Below, piece by piece: positions 1-8,044 of a stretch of 18,093 bases of DNA. Within the stretch, counting starts at the first letter, position 1. Every line of letters begins with the position of its first letter. The stretch lies in NCBI GenBank assembly GCA_947628335.1, contig CANQZT010000007.1, positions 1-18,093 of the forward strand, in the 5' to 3' direction. This DNA comes from an uncultured Clostridia bacterium (lineage in GTDB: Bacteria; Bacillota_A; Clostridia; TANB77; CAG-508). A program made the translations under genes and the position numbers. Under the pieces are notes generated by a model that saw only the letters and a list, made by a program, of their open reading frames with translations, was not told where the DNA came from and ran no database searches.

Positions 1-24
1 TCCATAATTTTACATTTTGCCTCA

Positions 25-74
25 AAACTGGCATTTAGTCTTGGTTTTCAAACTGGAATTTACTTTTGGAATTA
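25..74. repeat. Imperfect 25-bp tandem repeat at window edge
   Basis: Two adjacent units both begin AAACTGG (25-49 and 50-74) and match at about 19 of 25 positions; a further TTGGAATTA sits at the end of the second. They lie just downstream of the amidase gene. The pattern resembles repeated transposase-binding sites at the end of an insertion sequence whose body would lie left of the window, but no transposase is visible, so this is only a guess. Confidence 0.4.
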
Positions 75-121
75 ACCACTTTTAGACAAATACATACATT
101 TATTGATAAAAAAATACATTG

Positions 122-830
122 TTATATAAAATAATTCATAATTCCCGTATATATTCCCCATGCAAGTCTATTTTGATAGTCATCTTGTAACAATTCTTTC
201 TCCTCTTCTGGATTAGATAAAAAACCACATTCTACTATTGTTGTTGGAATTTCTACATTTTTTATAATATATACATTATCTATTTTTAATGGAACTCTCG
301 TGTTTTCTTTTTGTATTGATTCATTTAGATTATTTTGTATACATGTTGCAAGTTTTTTTCCTTGTTCACTTCCGTTTTTGTAAAATGTCTGCCAACCATA
401 ATACTGACTTTGTGGTATCTTATTAAGATGGATACTAACAAATATGTCAGCACTTGATTCGTTCCCTATTTTTACTCTATTTTTTATATCTGATACTTTC
501 TTTTCTCTTAATGTTTTTGAGTCTAAATCATAAATCGCATTTTCATCTGAACGGGTTAATATTACTGTGCATCCTGCTTGTTCAAGTAAGCTTTGTACTT
601 TTTTTGTTATTTTCAAATTAGTACTTGCTTCTGTTGTTCCATTAGTGGATTGTGCTCCTTCATCTTCTCCGACCATGACCTGCATCTAATATAACGACTT
701 TATTAGTTACTGGCAAACTCACTGTTTGTATACTTTCCTGCTTATAGCTTCTTCCAAAATAAAAAGTGAAAATTGAAAGAATTAGCATACTTACAATAAA
801 AATTAATCTTCTTTTTTGTAATAAAACCAT
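122..830 (-). CDS. cwlD: N-acetylmuramoyl-L-alanine amidase, CwlD-like, with +1 shift at CGG
   Basis: A zinc amidase of the Amidase_3 family that cleaves the bond between muramic acid and the stem peptide in peptidoglycan; CwlD acts on spore cortex in sporulating relatives. From the ATG at 828-830 the product has an N-terminal membrane or signal segment (about residues 8-26), then VVILDAGHG with the first zinc His. At that point the frame breaks at the CGG codon 669-671 and would stop at once. Skipping one base continues as GEDEGAQ, then NLKI, LTR, FVSIHLN and VECGFLSNPEE, the usual motifs to the C-terminus. Total length is 709 nt, three times 236 plus one, so a single extra base accounts for everything; the joined product is 235 aa, normal for the family. 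The RBS TAGGAG lies in a terminator hairpin (see 838-875). The alternative is a pseudogene or a sequence error. Confidence 0.85.
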
Positions 831-837
831 AATAAAA

Positions 838-875
838 ACTCCTAAATAATATTTTATTATAGTTTATTTAGGAGT
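838..875 (-). terminator. Hairpin terminator overlapping the cwlD RBS
   Basis: Perfect 12-bp arms (838-849 and 864-875) with a 14-nt loop lie between the GGDEF gene and cwlD. On the minus strand the hairpin is followed by TTTTTATT, as in an intrinsic terminator for the GGDEF gene. The 3' arm contains the GGAG that serves as cwlD's ribosome binding site, so the same stem would also hide that site in read-through transcripts. Confidence 0.65.
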
Positions 876-890
876 CTTATATTTTATTCT

Positions 891-1814
891 TTATTTTCTT
901 CTATCTATTATATATGTACTTCCCATTATAGTTTTTGCATTATGTTTTACTTGCGCTGCAACTTCGCCTATTTCTAATATATTACGGAATTTTCCTTTTT
1001 CTGCAATTACTACGCCTATTGATATTGATGTTAGTGGAAACTGCTCTATAATACCTCGTCTATTTGCAACTTCTACAAAACCTCTTTCAGCATCTTCTTT
1101 TGTAAAATATTCTAATACTTTTTCGTCAAATTCTTTTATTATATCTTTACAAATTTGTTCATAATTCGTTTGTGTTGTTATTGCAATAAAGTCATCTCCA
1201 CCAATATGACCTACAAAACATTCTTCTGCATTGCAAGAATGAAAATTTTTTGTAATTGTTCTTGCTGTAAATTTTATTATTTCATCTCCTTTAGCAAATC
1301 CATATGTATCATTGTATGCTTTAAAATTATCTAGATCTATATAAAATATTGCAAATTCCTCTTTTTTTACTATTCTTTTTTTTACTTCTGTTTGAATTTG
1401 TACATTTCCTGGCAATCCTGTTAATGGACTTACTCTTCTATTCATATTAATTAGTCTTAATATATTTTTTATTGTATGATATAAGTAATCATGATCTACA
1501 GGTTTTACTATATAATATTCTACCGATAATTTTAATATTTCTATTCTATGTTCTTTATCTTTAGATTTTCCTAAAACTAATATCGGTGTTATGCTGTTGT
1601 CATCATCTTGTCTTATTTGATTGCATAATTCTATAATATCTCTTTTTATACCATCTTCATTTATTATAATTAATGATGGTATACTTTTTAATGCTATATC
1701 TATTTTTTCTGTTGGTACATTTTTTAATTTATATTCTTTTTCTTTTTCAAATAATTTTTTTAATTTCTGTACTAATTCTGCACTATCATCAATAACATAT
1801 ATATCTTGTACCAT
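891..1814 (-). CDS. Receiver-GGDEF protein, probable diguanylate cyclase
   Basis: 307 aa. Residues 1-120 look like a response-regulator receiver: acidic pair D9-D10 and the conserved Lys at VKP (K104) are present. The usual phosphoacceptor Asp is replaced by Asn (LIIIN, about residue 52), so classical phosphorylation is doubtful. Residues about 128-307 form a GGDEF domain: SPLTGLPGN, FYIDLDNFK and the active-site loop GGDDF at 205-209, an active-type variant, so it may make cyclic di-GMP. The RxxD inhibitory site expected upstream of the loop is absent (AEEC there), suggesting no product inhibition by that route. It ends at the terminator before cwlD; its start is 11 nt after the CmpB-type gene stops, so the two are probably co-transcribed. 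Confidence 0.8.
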   Translation of the reverse strand: MVQDIYVIDDSAELVQKLKKLFEKEKEYKLKNVPTEKIDIALKSIPSLIIINEDGIKRDIIELCNQIRQDDDNSITPILVLGKSKDKEHRIEILKLSVEYYIVKPVDHDYLYHTIKNILRLINMNRRVSPLTGLPGNVQIQTEVKKRIVKKEEFAIFYIDLDNFKAYNDTYGFAKGDEIIKFTARTITKNFHSCNAEECFVGHIGGDDFIAITTQTNYEQICKDIIKEFDEKVLEYFTKEDAERGFVEVANRRGIIEQFPLTSISIGVVIAEKGKFRNILEIGEVAAQVKHNAKTIMGSTYIIDRRK

Positions 1815-1825
1815 AATATTCTCCC

Positions 1826-2603
1826 TTATTTTACTTTTTTTATATTTTCCTTTTTTTCTTTTAAAAATTCATTTAGCCTTTCAACTGCATCTGATTTCAT
1901 AGTTGGAAACGCTTTTTTCAAACGATTTGTTTGTCTTAATAATTTTCTCCTAATTTTTGTTTCTTTATATTTTAGTTCATCAATAGTCTTTTGTAAATTT
2001 TCTTTGCTTATCTGTTTTGTATCTAATTCGTCAATTCTTTCTTTAAGCTTATCTGTAAGCTCTTTTAGTTTCTCTAAATTCATATTTAAATTGTTTACTT
2101 TTATTATTGTTGTTATCATATCTGCAATTATTATTATAGACAATATAATTGTGTATAATAATAATTCATTTATAGGTATCATGTCTATTTTTTCTATAAT
2201 AAATGGATGTATAATTTTTATAAATATTACTCCTAAAACTCCCCAATAAATTGAATTTTTTAAGCACACTCTTCCTTGTATATTAAATTTATTTTTTGAA
2301 TAATCCCAATATTTTGTGTTAAAAGCTTTTTCAAGCGCCCATCCTACTAGATATTCCCATACTGATAAAATTAAAAATCCGTGATATGAAAAGTAAACTT
2401 AAGTTATCTTTAAATCTTTCTAAAAATAGGAACATAATCATTGCTCCAAATCCATATATTGGACAAAATGGGCCATATAAAAAACCACTATTTACTGGTT
2501 TTCTTTGACCTAATGTTTTATAGGTTGATTCCATAACCCAACCCAAAAATGCGTATACAATAAAATATGCTATTATTTTTACAATTTCAATATAACTTTC
2601 CAT
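1826..2603 (-). CDS. CmpB-type (ABC_trans_CmpB) membrane protein, with +1 shift at CGG
   Basis: An integral membrane protein resembling the family named ABC_trans_CmpB ('putative ABC-transporter type IV'); its function is unknown. The N-terminal part (from 2603) has a membrane segment and the family signature GWVMES then SGFLYGPFCPIYGFGA. The frame breaks at the CGG codon 2379-2381. With CGGA read as one unit it continues FLILSVWEYLVGW then KYWDYS and IQGR, the other signature, followed by two more membrane segments and a C-terminal coiled-coil-like, Lys/Glu-rich cytoplasmic tail. The total is 778 nt (three times 259 plus one), giving 258 aa. Without recoding the two halves would be two unrelated-looking ORFs, neither of them a complete family member. 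Confidence 0.75.
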
Positions 2604-2635
2604 AACATCTTCCTTTTATTTTTACTAACAACAAG

Positions 2636-2660
2636 AGAAGGGCCTTGCTCCTTCCCTTCT
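2636..2660 (-). terminator. Probable terminator after the Ig-like protein gene
   Basis: A 7-bp stem (AGAAGGG with CCCTTCT) with an 11-nt loop lies directly after the stop codon at 2665. It is followed on the minus strand by CTTGTTGTT. The T tract is poor, so this is a moderate call. Confidence 0.4.
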
Positions 2661-2664
2661 ATTC

Positions 2665-3585
2665 TTAGTTAATTATTTTCACTTTTTTAGTTGTAATTCC
2701 TCCATCTTGATTTTCTGCTGTTAATTCTAAATTGTTTTCTCCTTTTTCAAGTTTTTGAGTATATTCTATTACCTTTTTATTTCCATAGTTTATTTGGTAT
2801 TTTTGACCATTGAATTTGAAGTTTATTATTTTCATTCCAACTTCATCTTCTGCTCTAATTAATAAATCGTCTCCTTGTTTTTTAAATGTTACTTCTGGGC
2901 CTTTTATTCCTTTTACTTCTAATTCTTTTGCTGATGATACATTATTTGTATTTACAGCTTGTACTTTTAAAGTATTTTGGCCTAATGGGATTTCTATAAC
3001 TTCTTCAATTGTTGTAAGATTATTAGCATCTACCTCTACTCTTTTTTCTTCATCATTATTCCACTGATAAATTACATATTGCATATTTGTATTATCTTGT
3101 GCAATAATCTTTATTTTGTTATCTGTTGTTAATTTTAAATCTATTACAGGTTTTCCATTTCCTTCTACAACATATTCTTTTTGGAATTTTGATTCATTAC
3201 CATTAATATCTGTTACAGTTATATTTAGAGTATTAGTTCCAAATGGTAACTCAATTGTTTCTGATATTGATTGTTGGTTATTTGTTTGTATTGTTTTTTC
3301 TTCTTCATCATTCCAATTATATGTTATTTTTTGTAATGGTTGATTATGTGTAATATCAACTATTATATTTTCTTCTTCTTGTGTTATATTAATTTCTGGT
3401 TTTGTATTTTCTAATATCGTATTATTGTTTTCCTTTTTTTCTTTTTGTGTAGCCATTATATATGAACCTAATCCTATTAAAACTATAGCAAATATTATTA
3501 TTGCTATAGCAAAAAAAATCACAATTTTTTTGATTTCTACTGGTCCATTATTTTTTTTATATTCTACTTGCAAGATTTGATTCAT
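2665..3585 (-). CDS. Membrane-anchored protein with three Ig-like repeats
   Basis: 306 aa, family not recognised. A hydrophobic segment at about residues 20-45 follows a Lys-rich stretch, so it is probably an N-in single-pass anchor with the rest outside the cell. The external part holds three diverged repeats of about 85 residues. Each has a Y/F-x-W/F-N strand (ITYNWNDEEE, VIYQWNNDEE, INFKFNGQKY) followed by LPFGTNTL, IPLGQNTL or LEKGENNL and an acidic or Asn-rich turn, as in bacterial Ig-like (Big or CARDB-type) domains. No catalytic motif is visible. An adhesive or cell-wall scaffolding role is an inference only. It stands alone: recR ends about 60 bp upstream and a hairpin follows. Confidence 0.7.
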   Translation of the reverse strand: MNQILQVEYKKNNGPVEIKKIVIFFAIAIIIFAIVLIGLGSYIMATQKEKKENNNTILENTKPEINITQEEENIIVDITHNQPLQKITYNWNDEEEKTIQTNNQQSISETIELPFGTNTLNITVTDINGNESKFQKEYVVEGNGKPVIDLKLTTDNKIKIIAQDNTNMQYVIYQWNNDEEKRVEVDANNLTTIEEVIEIPLGQNTLKVQAVNTNNVSSAKELEVKGIKGPEVTFKKQGDDLLIRAEDEVGMKIINFKFNGQKYQINYGNKKVIEYTQKLEKGENNLELTAENQDGGITTKKVKIIN

Positions 3586-3646
3586 TTATTTTACACCTCT
3601 TTTTCGAAATTATATCATATGCTTTTTTTGTTGTAAATATTTTTAT

Positions 3647-4246
3647 CTATAATTCTCTTCTTCCTTCTAGCGCCTTTGTTAGTGTTATTTCATCTGTATA
3701 TTCTAGATCTCCTCCTACTGGTATACCATGTGCTATTCTTGTTACTTTTATTCCTAAGGTTTTTACTAATTTTGAAATATACATTGCTGTTGCTTCTCCT
3801 TCAACTCTTGGATTTGTTGCAAGTATTATTTCTTTTACTGTTTCTGGATTTAATCTTGCTAGTAGTTCTTTTATTTTTATATCATCTGGTCCTATTCCGT
3901 TCATTGGAGAAATTGAACCATGTAATACATGATACACACCTTTAAATTCATGCGTTTTTTCCATAGCTATAATATCTTTTACATCCTCAACTACACATAT
4001 TATACCTTCATCTCTTTTTGGATTTGCACAAATAGTACATGGATCTGTATCTGATATATTATAACATTTTGAACAGTATTTCAAATTAGCTTTTGCATTT
4101 GTTATTGCATTTATAAATTCGTTTGTTTCTTCTGTACTTGCATCTAATATGTGAAATGCTAATCTTACAGCAGTTTTATGTCCTATACTTGGTAGTCTTT
4201 CAAATGCTTCTACTAATTTTTCTATTGATGGTGAATAGTATGACAT
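3647..4246 (-). CDS. recR: Recombination mediator RecR
   Basis: 199 aa, full length for RecR. With RecF and RecO it helps load RecA on gapped DNA. The order is an N-terminal helix-hairpin-helix region ([17 protein letters not shown]), a four-Cys zinc finger (CSKCYN then CTIC) and a Toprim domain ([11 protein letters not shown], then [13 protein letters not shown]), ending with [12 protein letters not shown]. The start is supported by AAGGAG just upstream, 12 nt after the ebfC stop. It is the last gene of the dnaX-ebfC-recR operon, an order conserved in Firmicutes. Confidence 0.97.
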   Translation of the reverse strand: MSYYSPSIEKLVEAFERLPSIGHKTAVRLAFHILDASTEETNEFINAITNAKANLKYCSKCYNISDTDPCTICANPKRDEGIICVVEDVKDIIAMEKTHEFKGVYHVLHGSISPMNGIGPDDIKIKELLARLNPETVKEIILATNPRVEGEATAMYISKLVKTLGIKVTRIAHGIPVGGDLEYTDEITLTKALEGRREL

Positions 4247-4258
4247 TTTTTTCTCCTT

Positions 4259-4603
4259 TTACATTAACCCTGGTATATTATATTTTCCCATAGATGCTGC
4301 TTGAGCTGAATCTACTTTTCTTAATGCTTCATTTGTACATGTAATAATTAAATCTTGTAACATTTCTACATCTTCTGGATCAACTACTTCTTTTTTTATT
4401 GTTATTTCTTTGATTTCTTTTTTTCCTGATACTTTTACTGTTATTGCTCCTCCTCCTGCTGTTGCCTCAAATTCTTTTAGAGCTAATTCTTCTTGTGATT
4501 TTTCTATATCTGCTTGCATTTTTTTTGCTTCCTTCATTAGATTGTTAAGGTTCATTCCTCCAAATCCTCCACCCATTCCTGGATATCCTCCTCTTTTTGA
4601 CAT
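4259..4603 (-). CDS. ebfC: Nucleoid-associated protein YbaB/EbfC
   Basis: About 114 aa, a small DNA-binding dimer of the YbaB/EbfC family that sits between dnaX and recR in most bacteria. A Gly/Met-rich N-terminus ([14 protein letters not shown]) is followed by a helix with [19 protein letters not shown] and a beta region ([12 protein letters not shown]), ending NIPGLM, all typical. In the cluster ATGATGAAAATG the last ATG (4601-4603) has the best distance from AAAGG; a start at 4612 would put the Shine-Dalgarno against the start codon. Confidence 0.93.
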   Translation of the reverse strand: MSKRGGYPGMGGGFGGMNLNNLMKEAKKMQADIEKSQEELALKEFEATAGGGAITVKVSGKKEIKEITIKKEVVDPEDVEMLQDLIITCTNEALRKVDSAQAASMGKYNIPGLM

Positions 4604-4620
4604 TTTCATCATCCTTTCTC

Positions 4621-6204
4621 TTATTCTTCTATGATATTTACTGGAATATCTAAACTTTTTACCATTTCCTCTATATTGTTTTCTTGTTTTGGTACATAGT
4701 TATCTGCATTTACATATTTAACTATCATTTGTTTTCCACATTCCATTGAAACTAATTTTTCAATCTCATTTTTATTTTCTGGCTTTTCTAGTAATGATCT
4801 TCCAAATGTCGTTAGACCATTTGGAAATATTATTTCTAGTGTTAAGTCATCTTTTTGTTTTGCTTTCGTTGTTATCAAATTAGAGTATAATACCATTTTT
4901 CCACTTGCTTTTAATTTATCTAATACTTTTTGCCAATACTCTTCTGATGTTAAATTTTGTATATTTGTGTGTTGTGTTTTTCTTTCTGTATTATTTTTTT
5001 CGTTTTGCATATATACTGTTTCATTCTTATTATTTGCTGGTGTAGTTTGAATATTTATTTGACCTGTACTAATTTTTCTTTCTAATTGTTCTACTTTTTT
5101 TCGTAGTTCTTCTAACCCATCATTTTCCACAGTTGTGCATAATTTTATAATTCCTGTTTGCAACATTATTTCTTTTTGTGAAGACCATTTCATGTTGTTT
5201 TCTGTTTCTGATAACGAATATATTATCCCTGCAAGGCGTTGCTTTGATGCACTTTTTGATAACTCTTCTAGTTGTTTTATTTCATCTTCATTATAGGCTG
5301 ATTGTTCCATATCTGTTTGATACATTAATATATCTTTAGTATATTTTATAATTTCCCATAATAAATTATTTAGATCTTTTCCATCTTGCAATACATCATT
5401 TAATGCATTTAAAGCTTCTTTAGTATTATTCTCTATTATACCTTTTACTATTTTATATACTGCTGTAGTTTTTGGAATCCCAACAAGTTCTTTTACTTTG
5501 TTTTCATCAATTCCACCACTTTCTTCTTGAGCACATCTTTCTAATATACTTAGTGCATCTCTTAATGCTCCTTCTGATAATACTGCTATTACCCTCAATG
5601 CTTCTTTCGTTATTTTTATATCAGCTTGTTTACATACTATTTCAAGTCTTTTTATTATGTCTTCATTAGAAATTCTTTTGAAATCAAACCTTTGACACCT
5701 TGATAGAATTGTTGCTGGTAATTTTTGAGGTTCTGTTGTTGCTAATATAAATTTTACATGCTCTGGTGGTTCTTCTAGTGTTTTTAATAATGCATTAAAT
5801 GCTCCTGTTGATAACATATGAACCTCATCTATTATATATACTCTGTATTTTGCAAGTGTTGGTAGAAAATTTACCTCATCTCTTATTGCTCTAATATCTT
5901 CTACACTGTTGTTTGATGCTGCATCCATTTCTACTACATCTGTTAATGACCCAGCAAGTATGGCTTTACATATTTCACATTCATTACATGGTTCTCCATC
6001 TTTAGGATTAAGACAATTTATTGCTCTTGCAAGTATTTTTGCTGCTGATGTTTTTCCTGTTCCTCTTCCCCCATTAAATAAATATGCATGGCCTACTCTT
6101 TCTGATATAATTTGATTTTTTAATGTTTTAGTTATATGCGTTTGACCTACCATTTCGCTAAAGTTTATTGGTCTAAATTTTCTATATAATGATGTATATT
6201 CCAT
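4621..6204 (-). CDS. dnaX: DNA polymerase III subunit gamma/tau
   Basis: 527 aa clamp-loader ATPase that loads the sliding clamp at the replication fork. Walker A GGRGTGKT (about 45-52), zinc-binding Cys residues C64, C73, C76 and C79, Walker B with DEVHML, sensor-1 region [20 protein letters not shown] with the Arg finger, then AAA lid and collar helices. A Lys/Asn/Gln-rich linker (about 385-420) leads to a tau-type C-terminal domain. RBS GAGGTG precedes the ATG. It is first in the operon with ebfC and recR and lies just after the SRP RNA gene, as in Bacillus. I saw no clear slippery site for a gamma-only product. Confidence 0.97.
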   Translation of the reverse strand: MEYTSLYRKFRPINFSEMVGQTHITKTLKNQIISERVGHAYLFNGGRGTGKTSAAKILARAINCLNPKDGEPCNECEICKAILAGSLTDVVEMDAASNNSVEDIRAIRDEVNFLPTLAKYRVYIIDEVHMLSTGAFNALLKTLEEPPEHVKFILATTEPQKLPATILSRCQRFDFKRISNEDIIKRLEIVCKQADIKITKEALRVIAVLSEGALRDALSILERCAQEESGGIDENKVKELVGIPKTTAVYKIVKGIIENNTKEALNALNDVLQDGKDLNNLLWEIIKYTKDILMYQTDMEQSAYNEDEIKQLEELSKSASKQRLAGIIYSLSETENNMKWSSQKEIMLQTGIIKLCTTVENDGLEELRKKVEQLERKISTGQINIQTTPANNKNETVYMQNEKNNTERKTQHTNIQNLTSEEYWQKVLDKLKASGKMVLYSNLITTKAKQKDDLTLEIIFPNGLTTFGRSLLEKPENKNEIEKLVSMECGKQMIVKYVNADNYVPKQENNIEEMVKSLDIPVNIIEE

Positions 6205-6245
6205 TTTTTGTTCACCTCTTAAAAGTATTTCTACTTAACAAAAAT

Positions 6246-6386
6246 GGCGTGAGTTATTTTCTTACATCTCTATGGAAAACACCTATCCACATAAATACAC
6301 TACTTATTGCTGCTTCGTTCCCGACCTGACAAGGTTCATAGCTTTTTATTGGAAGTGTTCTCCATACAAATGTAAGACCTCATACC
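6246..6386 (-). ncRNA. ffs: Signal recognition particle RNA (4.5S/scRNA, short form)
   Basis: The minus strand contains the SRP domain-IV core GTCAGGTC, GGAACGAAGCAGC, with its closing stem. Long complementary flanks form one rod: GGTATGAG at the 5' end pairs with CTCACGCC at the 3' end, CTTACAT with ATGTAAG, and TATGGAGAACACT with GGTGTTTTCCATA. This gives a transcript of about 141 nt, shorter than the roughly 270-nt Bacillus form. The closing stem followed by ATTTTTG probably serves as terminator. The position between tadA and dnaX is the conserved Firmicutes location. Confidence 0.92.
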
Positions 6387-6393
6387 ATTTGTA

Positions 6394-6422
6394 ATTATAT
6401 ACAATATTTTGTGTTTTCGCAA
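6394..6422 (-). promoter_or_regulatory. SigA-type promoter of the SRP RNA
   Basis: On the minus strand TTGCGA (6417-6422), 17 bp, TATAAT (6394-6399). The expected start is about 6387, matching the 5' end deduced independently from the SRP RNA closing stem. Confidence 0.8.
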
Positions 6423-6429
6423 GTATTTT

Positions 6430-7159
6430 TTAATATCTTTTGAAAACAATATTATTACCATTTATTTGCTCATTTGTTATTCCTTCTTGTAATAGGTTTC
6501 CTGATGGCATTTCTACTCTTATGTTTGCTTTGTATTTTTTTTCAGATTTTAGTTCTACTCCTATATCAAATGATACAACAAATTTTATTTGTTCATTGGT
6601 AATTCCAATTTTAGAGAGAATTGTTCCATCATGTGTTATTTCTGTATCGTCGTTTGATACATAATTTCCTAAATTTTCATTTACATACCTTAATAATAGT
6701 AATCCCCCTTGATTTGCAATCTTTTTTTCAGCTAAGTCTGAGTTTTCGTCTCCTATAAACTCTATTTTATCTGTTACCTTATAGCTTTCTGTATTTTCAA
6801 AATTTACATTTTCATCACTTGGTCTATATATACTTATTTGACCTTTTTCTGGAGCTTGTTCTATTTTGAAATTATCTATTACTATTTTGTCTATTATTTC
6901 TTCTTGTTTATAATTTTTATTTTTTATTATATCTATGTATATATCGTTATTTTGTACTACATCTAGGTCCCATCTATTTTCTGTTTGTTCTTTTTGTATA
7001 CCTCCGTGCATTGCTTATTATCATTATTTTTGATATTTGAAATGGCATGTTTGTTTCGCCTTCAACGTAATACTTTATTATAATACTTACAACTACAATT
7101 AAAATAATTGCAATTACTAATATTGCCATATTTTTTTTTATAAAGTTTTTTATGTCCAT
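6430..7159 (-). CDS. Single-pass envelope protein of unknown function, with +1 shift at CGG
   Basis: About 242 aa after joining. From the ATG at 7159 it has a short basic N-terminus, one hydrophobic segment (about residues 10-29) and then an extracytoplasmic part: KYYVEGETNMPFQISKIMI followed by WDLDVVQNNDIYIDI and a mainly beta-rich tail. The frame breaks at the CGG codon 7004-7006 (GCA CGG AGG). Reading CGGA as one unit gives ISNA-x-GIQKEQTEN and continues without interruption to 6430. The length is 730 nt (three times 243 plus one). I do not recognise a named family. A start further upstream, inside the tRNA-Ser gene, is open in frame but implausible. The second half alone would lack its membrane anchor. 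Confidence 0.72.
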
Positions 7160-7173
7160 GCTTTCTCCTTTTT

Positions 7174-7263
7174 TGGCGGAAAGGGTGGGATTCGAACCCA
7201 CGGTAGGTATTACCCTACATATGTTTTCGAGACATACACCTTAAACCACTCGGACACCTCTCC
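7174..7263 (-). tRNA. tRNA-Ser (anticodon CGA)
   Basis: 90 nt including an encoded CCA. The acceptor stem GGAGAGG/CCTTTCC, the anticodon loop CTCGAAA (anticodon CGA, reads UCG), a long variable arm of the serine type and the T-loop GGTTCGAATCC are all clear on the minus strand. Its position next to tadA and the SRP RNA is conserved. Confidence 0.96.
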
Positions 7264-7266
7264 ATT

Positions 7267-7723
7267 TTACTTCTTTATTTTTCTTAATTCTTTAAAGAAT
7301 TGTTTTAGAAGTTCTTCACATTCTTTTTGTAAGATTCCTTTTTGTATTTCTACTTTATGGTTAAATTTGTAATCTTCTAAAAGGTTTAACACTGATCCAC
7401 ATGCACCTGTTTTTTCATCCATTGTTCCTATATATACTTTTTTTATTCTTGAGCCGAATTAATGCTCCTGCACACATTGAACATGGTTCTAATGTGACAT
7501 ACATTTCACAATTATTCAATCTCCAATTTTGTAATTTTTTACTTGCTTTTTGGATTGCCAGTATTTCTGCATGTTTTGTAGTGTCATTTTTTGCTTCTTT
7601 TATATTATGCGCACGTGCTATTATTTTACCATCTTTTACAATAACTGCTCCTACTGGCACTTCTAATTTGTCATAGGCTTTTTTTGCTTCTTTTAAAGCT
7701 TCTTTCATGAATTTTTCTTCCAT
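7267..7723 (-). CDS. tadA: tRNA-specific adenosine deaminase TadA, with +1 shift at CGG
   Basis: Converts adenosine 34 to inosine in tRNA-Arg(ACG). Catalytic HAE (HAEILAIQ) and the zinc Cys pair PCSMC are present. The zero frame would end early after ALIRLKNKKS, losing the last third. The break lies at the CGG codon 7454-7456. With CGGC read as one unit the product continues SRIKKVYIGTMDEKTGACGS then LNLLEDYKFNH and FFKELRKIKK, the normal TadA C-terminus, to a stop at 7267-7269. The length is 457 nt (three times 152 plus one), 151 aa, the family norm. As TadA is normally essential, a true null mutation is unlikely, which favours recoding or a sequence error. The gene ends 3 nt before tRNA-Ser. 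Confidence 0.93.
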
Positions 7724-7755
7724 ATTTTTTCGCTTTCTATTTATTTCTCTTTTCT

Positions 7756-7785
7756 ATAATACCTCTTAATATATATATTTGTCAA
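7756..7785 (-). promoter_or_regulatory. Promoter upstream of tadA
   Basis: Minus strand TTGACA (7780-7785), 18 bp, TATTAT (7756-7761), about 30 bp before the tadA start codon. It lies outside the mobile element, so tadA keeps its own promoter despite the insertion. Confidence 0.6.
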
Positions 7786-7803
7786 TATTTTAAGCATTAT
7801 CTT

Positions 7804-7812
7804 TTTTCCATC
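7804..7812. repeat. Left copy of 9-bp target-site duplication
   Basis: TTTTCCATC, repeated in direct orientation at 15921-15929, immediately outside the two terminal inverted repeats of the mobile element. Deleting the element and one copy rebuilds an uninterrupted ttcA 3' end. Confidence 0.75.
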
Positions 7813-7850
7813 GTATGTGTCAAGTGTTGGTAGGCAATTATTTTCACTTT
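7813..7850 (+). repeat. Left terminal inverted repeat
   Basis: Reads inward GTATGTGT, nine bases, GTAGGCAA, then an AT-rich stretch ending CACTTTT. The right end read inward has GTTAGTGT, the same nine-base spacing, GTAGGCAA, then TACTTTT. 17 of the first 25 positions agree. Confidence 0.72.
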
Positions 7851-7857
7851 TTAAATT

Positions 7858-8028
7858 TTAAAATTTTTCAAATTTTTGCATAATTATACGCGTTTGTTCA
7901 TTTATGTCCTGCTCTGTAAGATCCTTTGGTAAATCTTTTCCAAAATATTTTAATATCTCTTTTTCTTGTTTTTCATTTATTCTTACCAAATTTTTTTTCA
8001 TTTCTTGTATATACTTTTTCGTTTTCAT
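7858..8028 (-). CDS. Small hypothetical protein next to the transposase
   Basis: 56 aa, ATG at 8026-8028 with GAAAGGAT just before it. Begins MKTKKYIQEMKKNL and contains ILKYFGKDLPKDLTEQD; charged, probably helical, with no membrane segment. It starts 17 nt after the transposase stop on the same strand and ends just inside the left inverted repeat. It is probably co-transcribed with the transposase and may help transposition, but I do not recognise the family. Confidence 0.5.
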   Translation of the reverse strand: MKTKKYIQEMKKNLVRINEKQEKEILKYFGKDLPKDLTEQDINEQTRIIMQKFEKF

Positions 8029-8044
8029 ATCCTTTCACTTCTCC

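Noticed and set aside
5472..5669. CRISPR arrays, riboswitches or further RNA genes in the window
   Set aside because: No regularly spaced repeats or recognisable riboswitch cores were seen; the plus-strand Leu-rich ORF here and similar ones are shadows of minus-strand genes.
7160..7201. An extended start for the envelope protein gene inside tRNA-Ser
   Set aside because: The extra residues are translated tRNA sequence; the ATG at 7159 follows AAGGAGAAAG and begins a normal membrane leader.
669..7456. Treating cwlD, the CmpB-type gene, the envelope gene and tadA as four independent pseudogenes
   Set aside because: Four decayed genes, each with one extra base at the same in-frame codon and no other damage, would be a remarkable coincidence, and tadA is expected to be essential.
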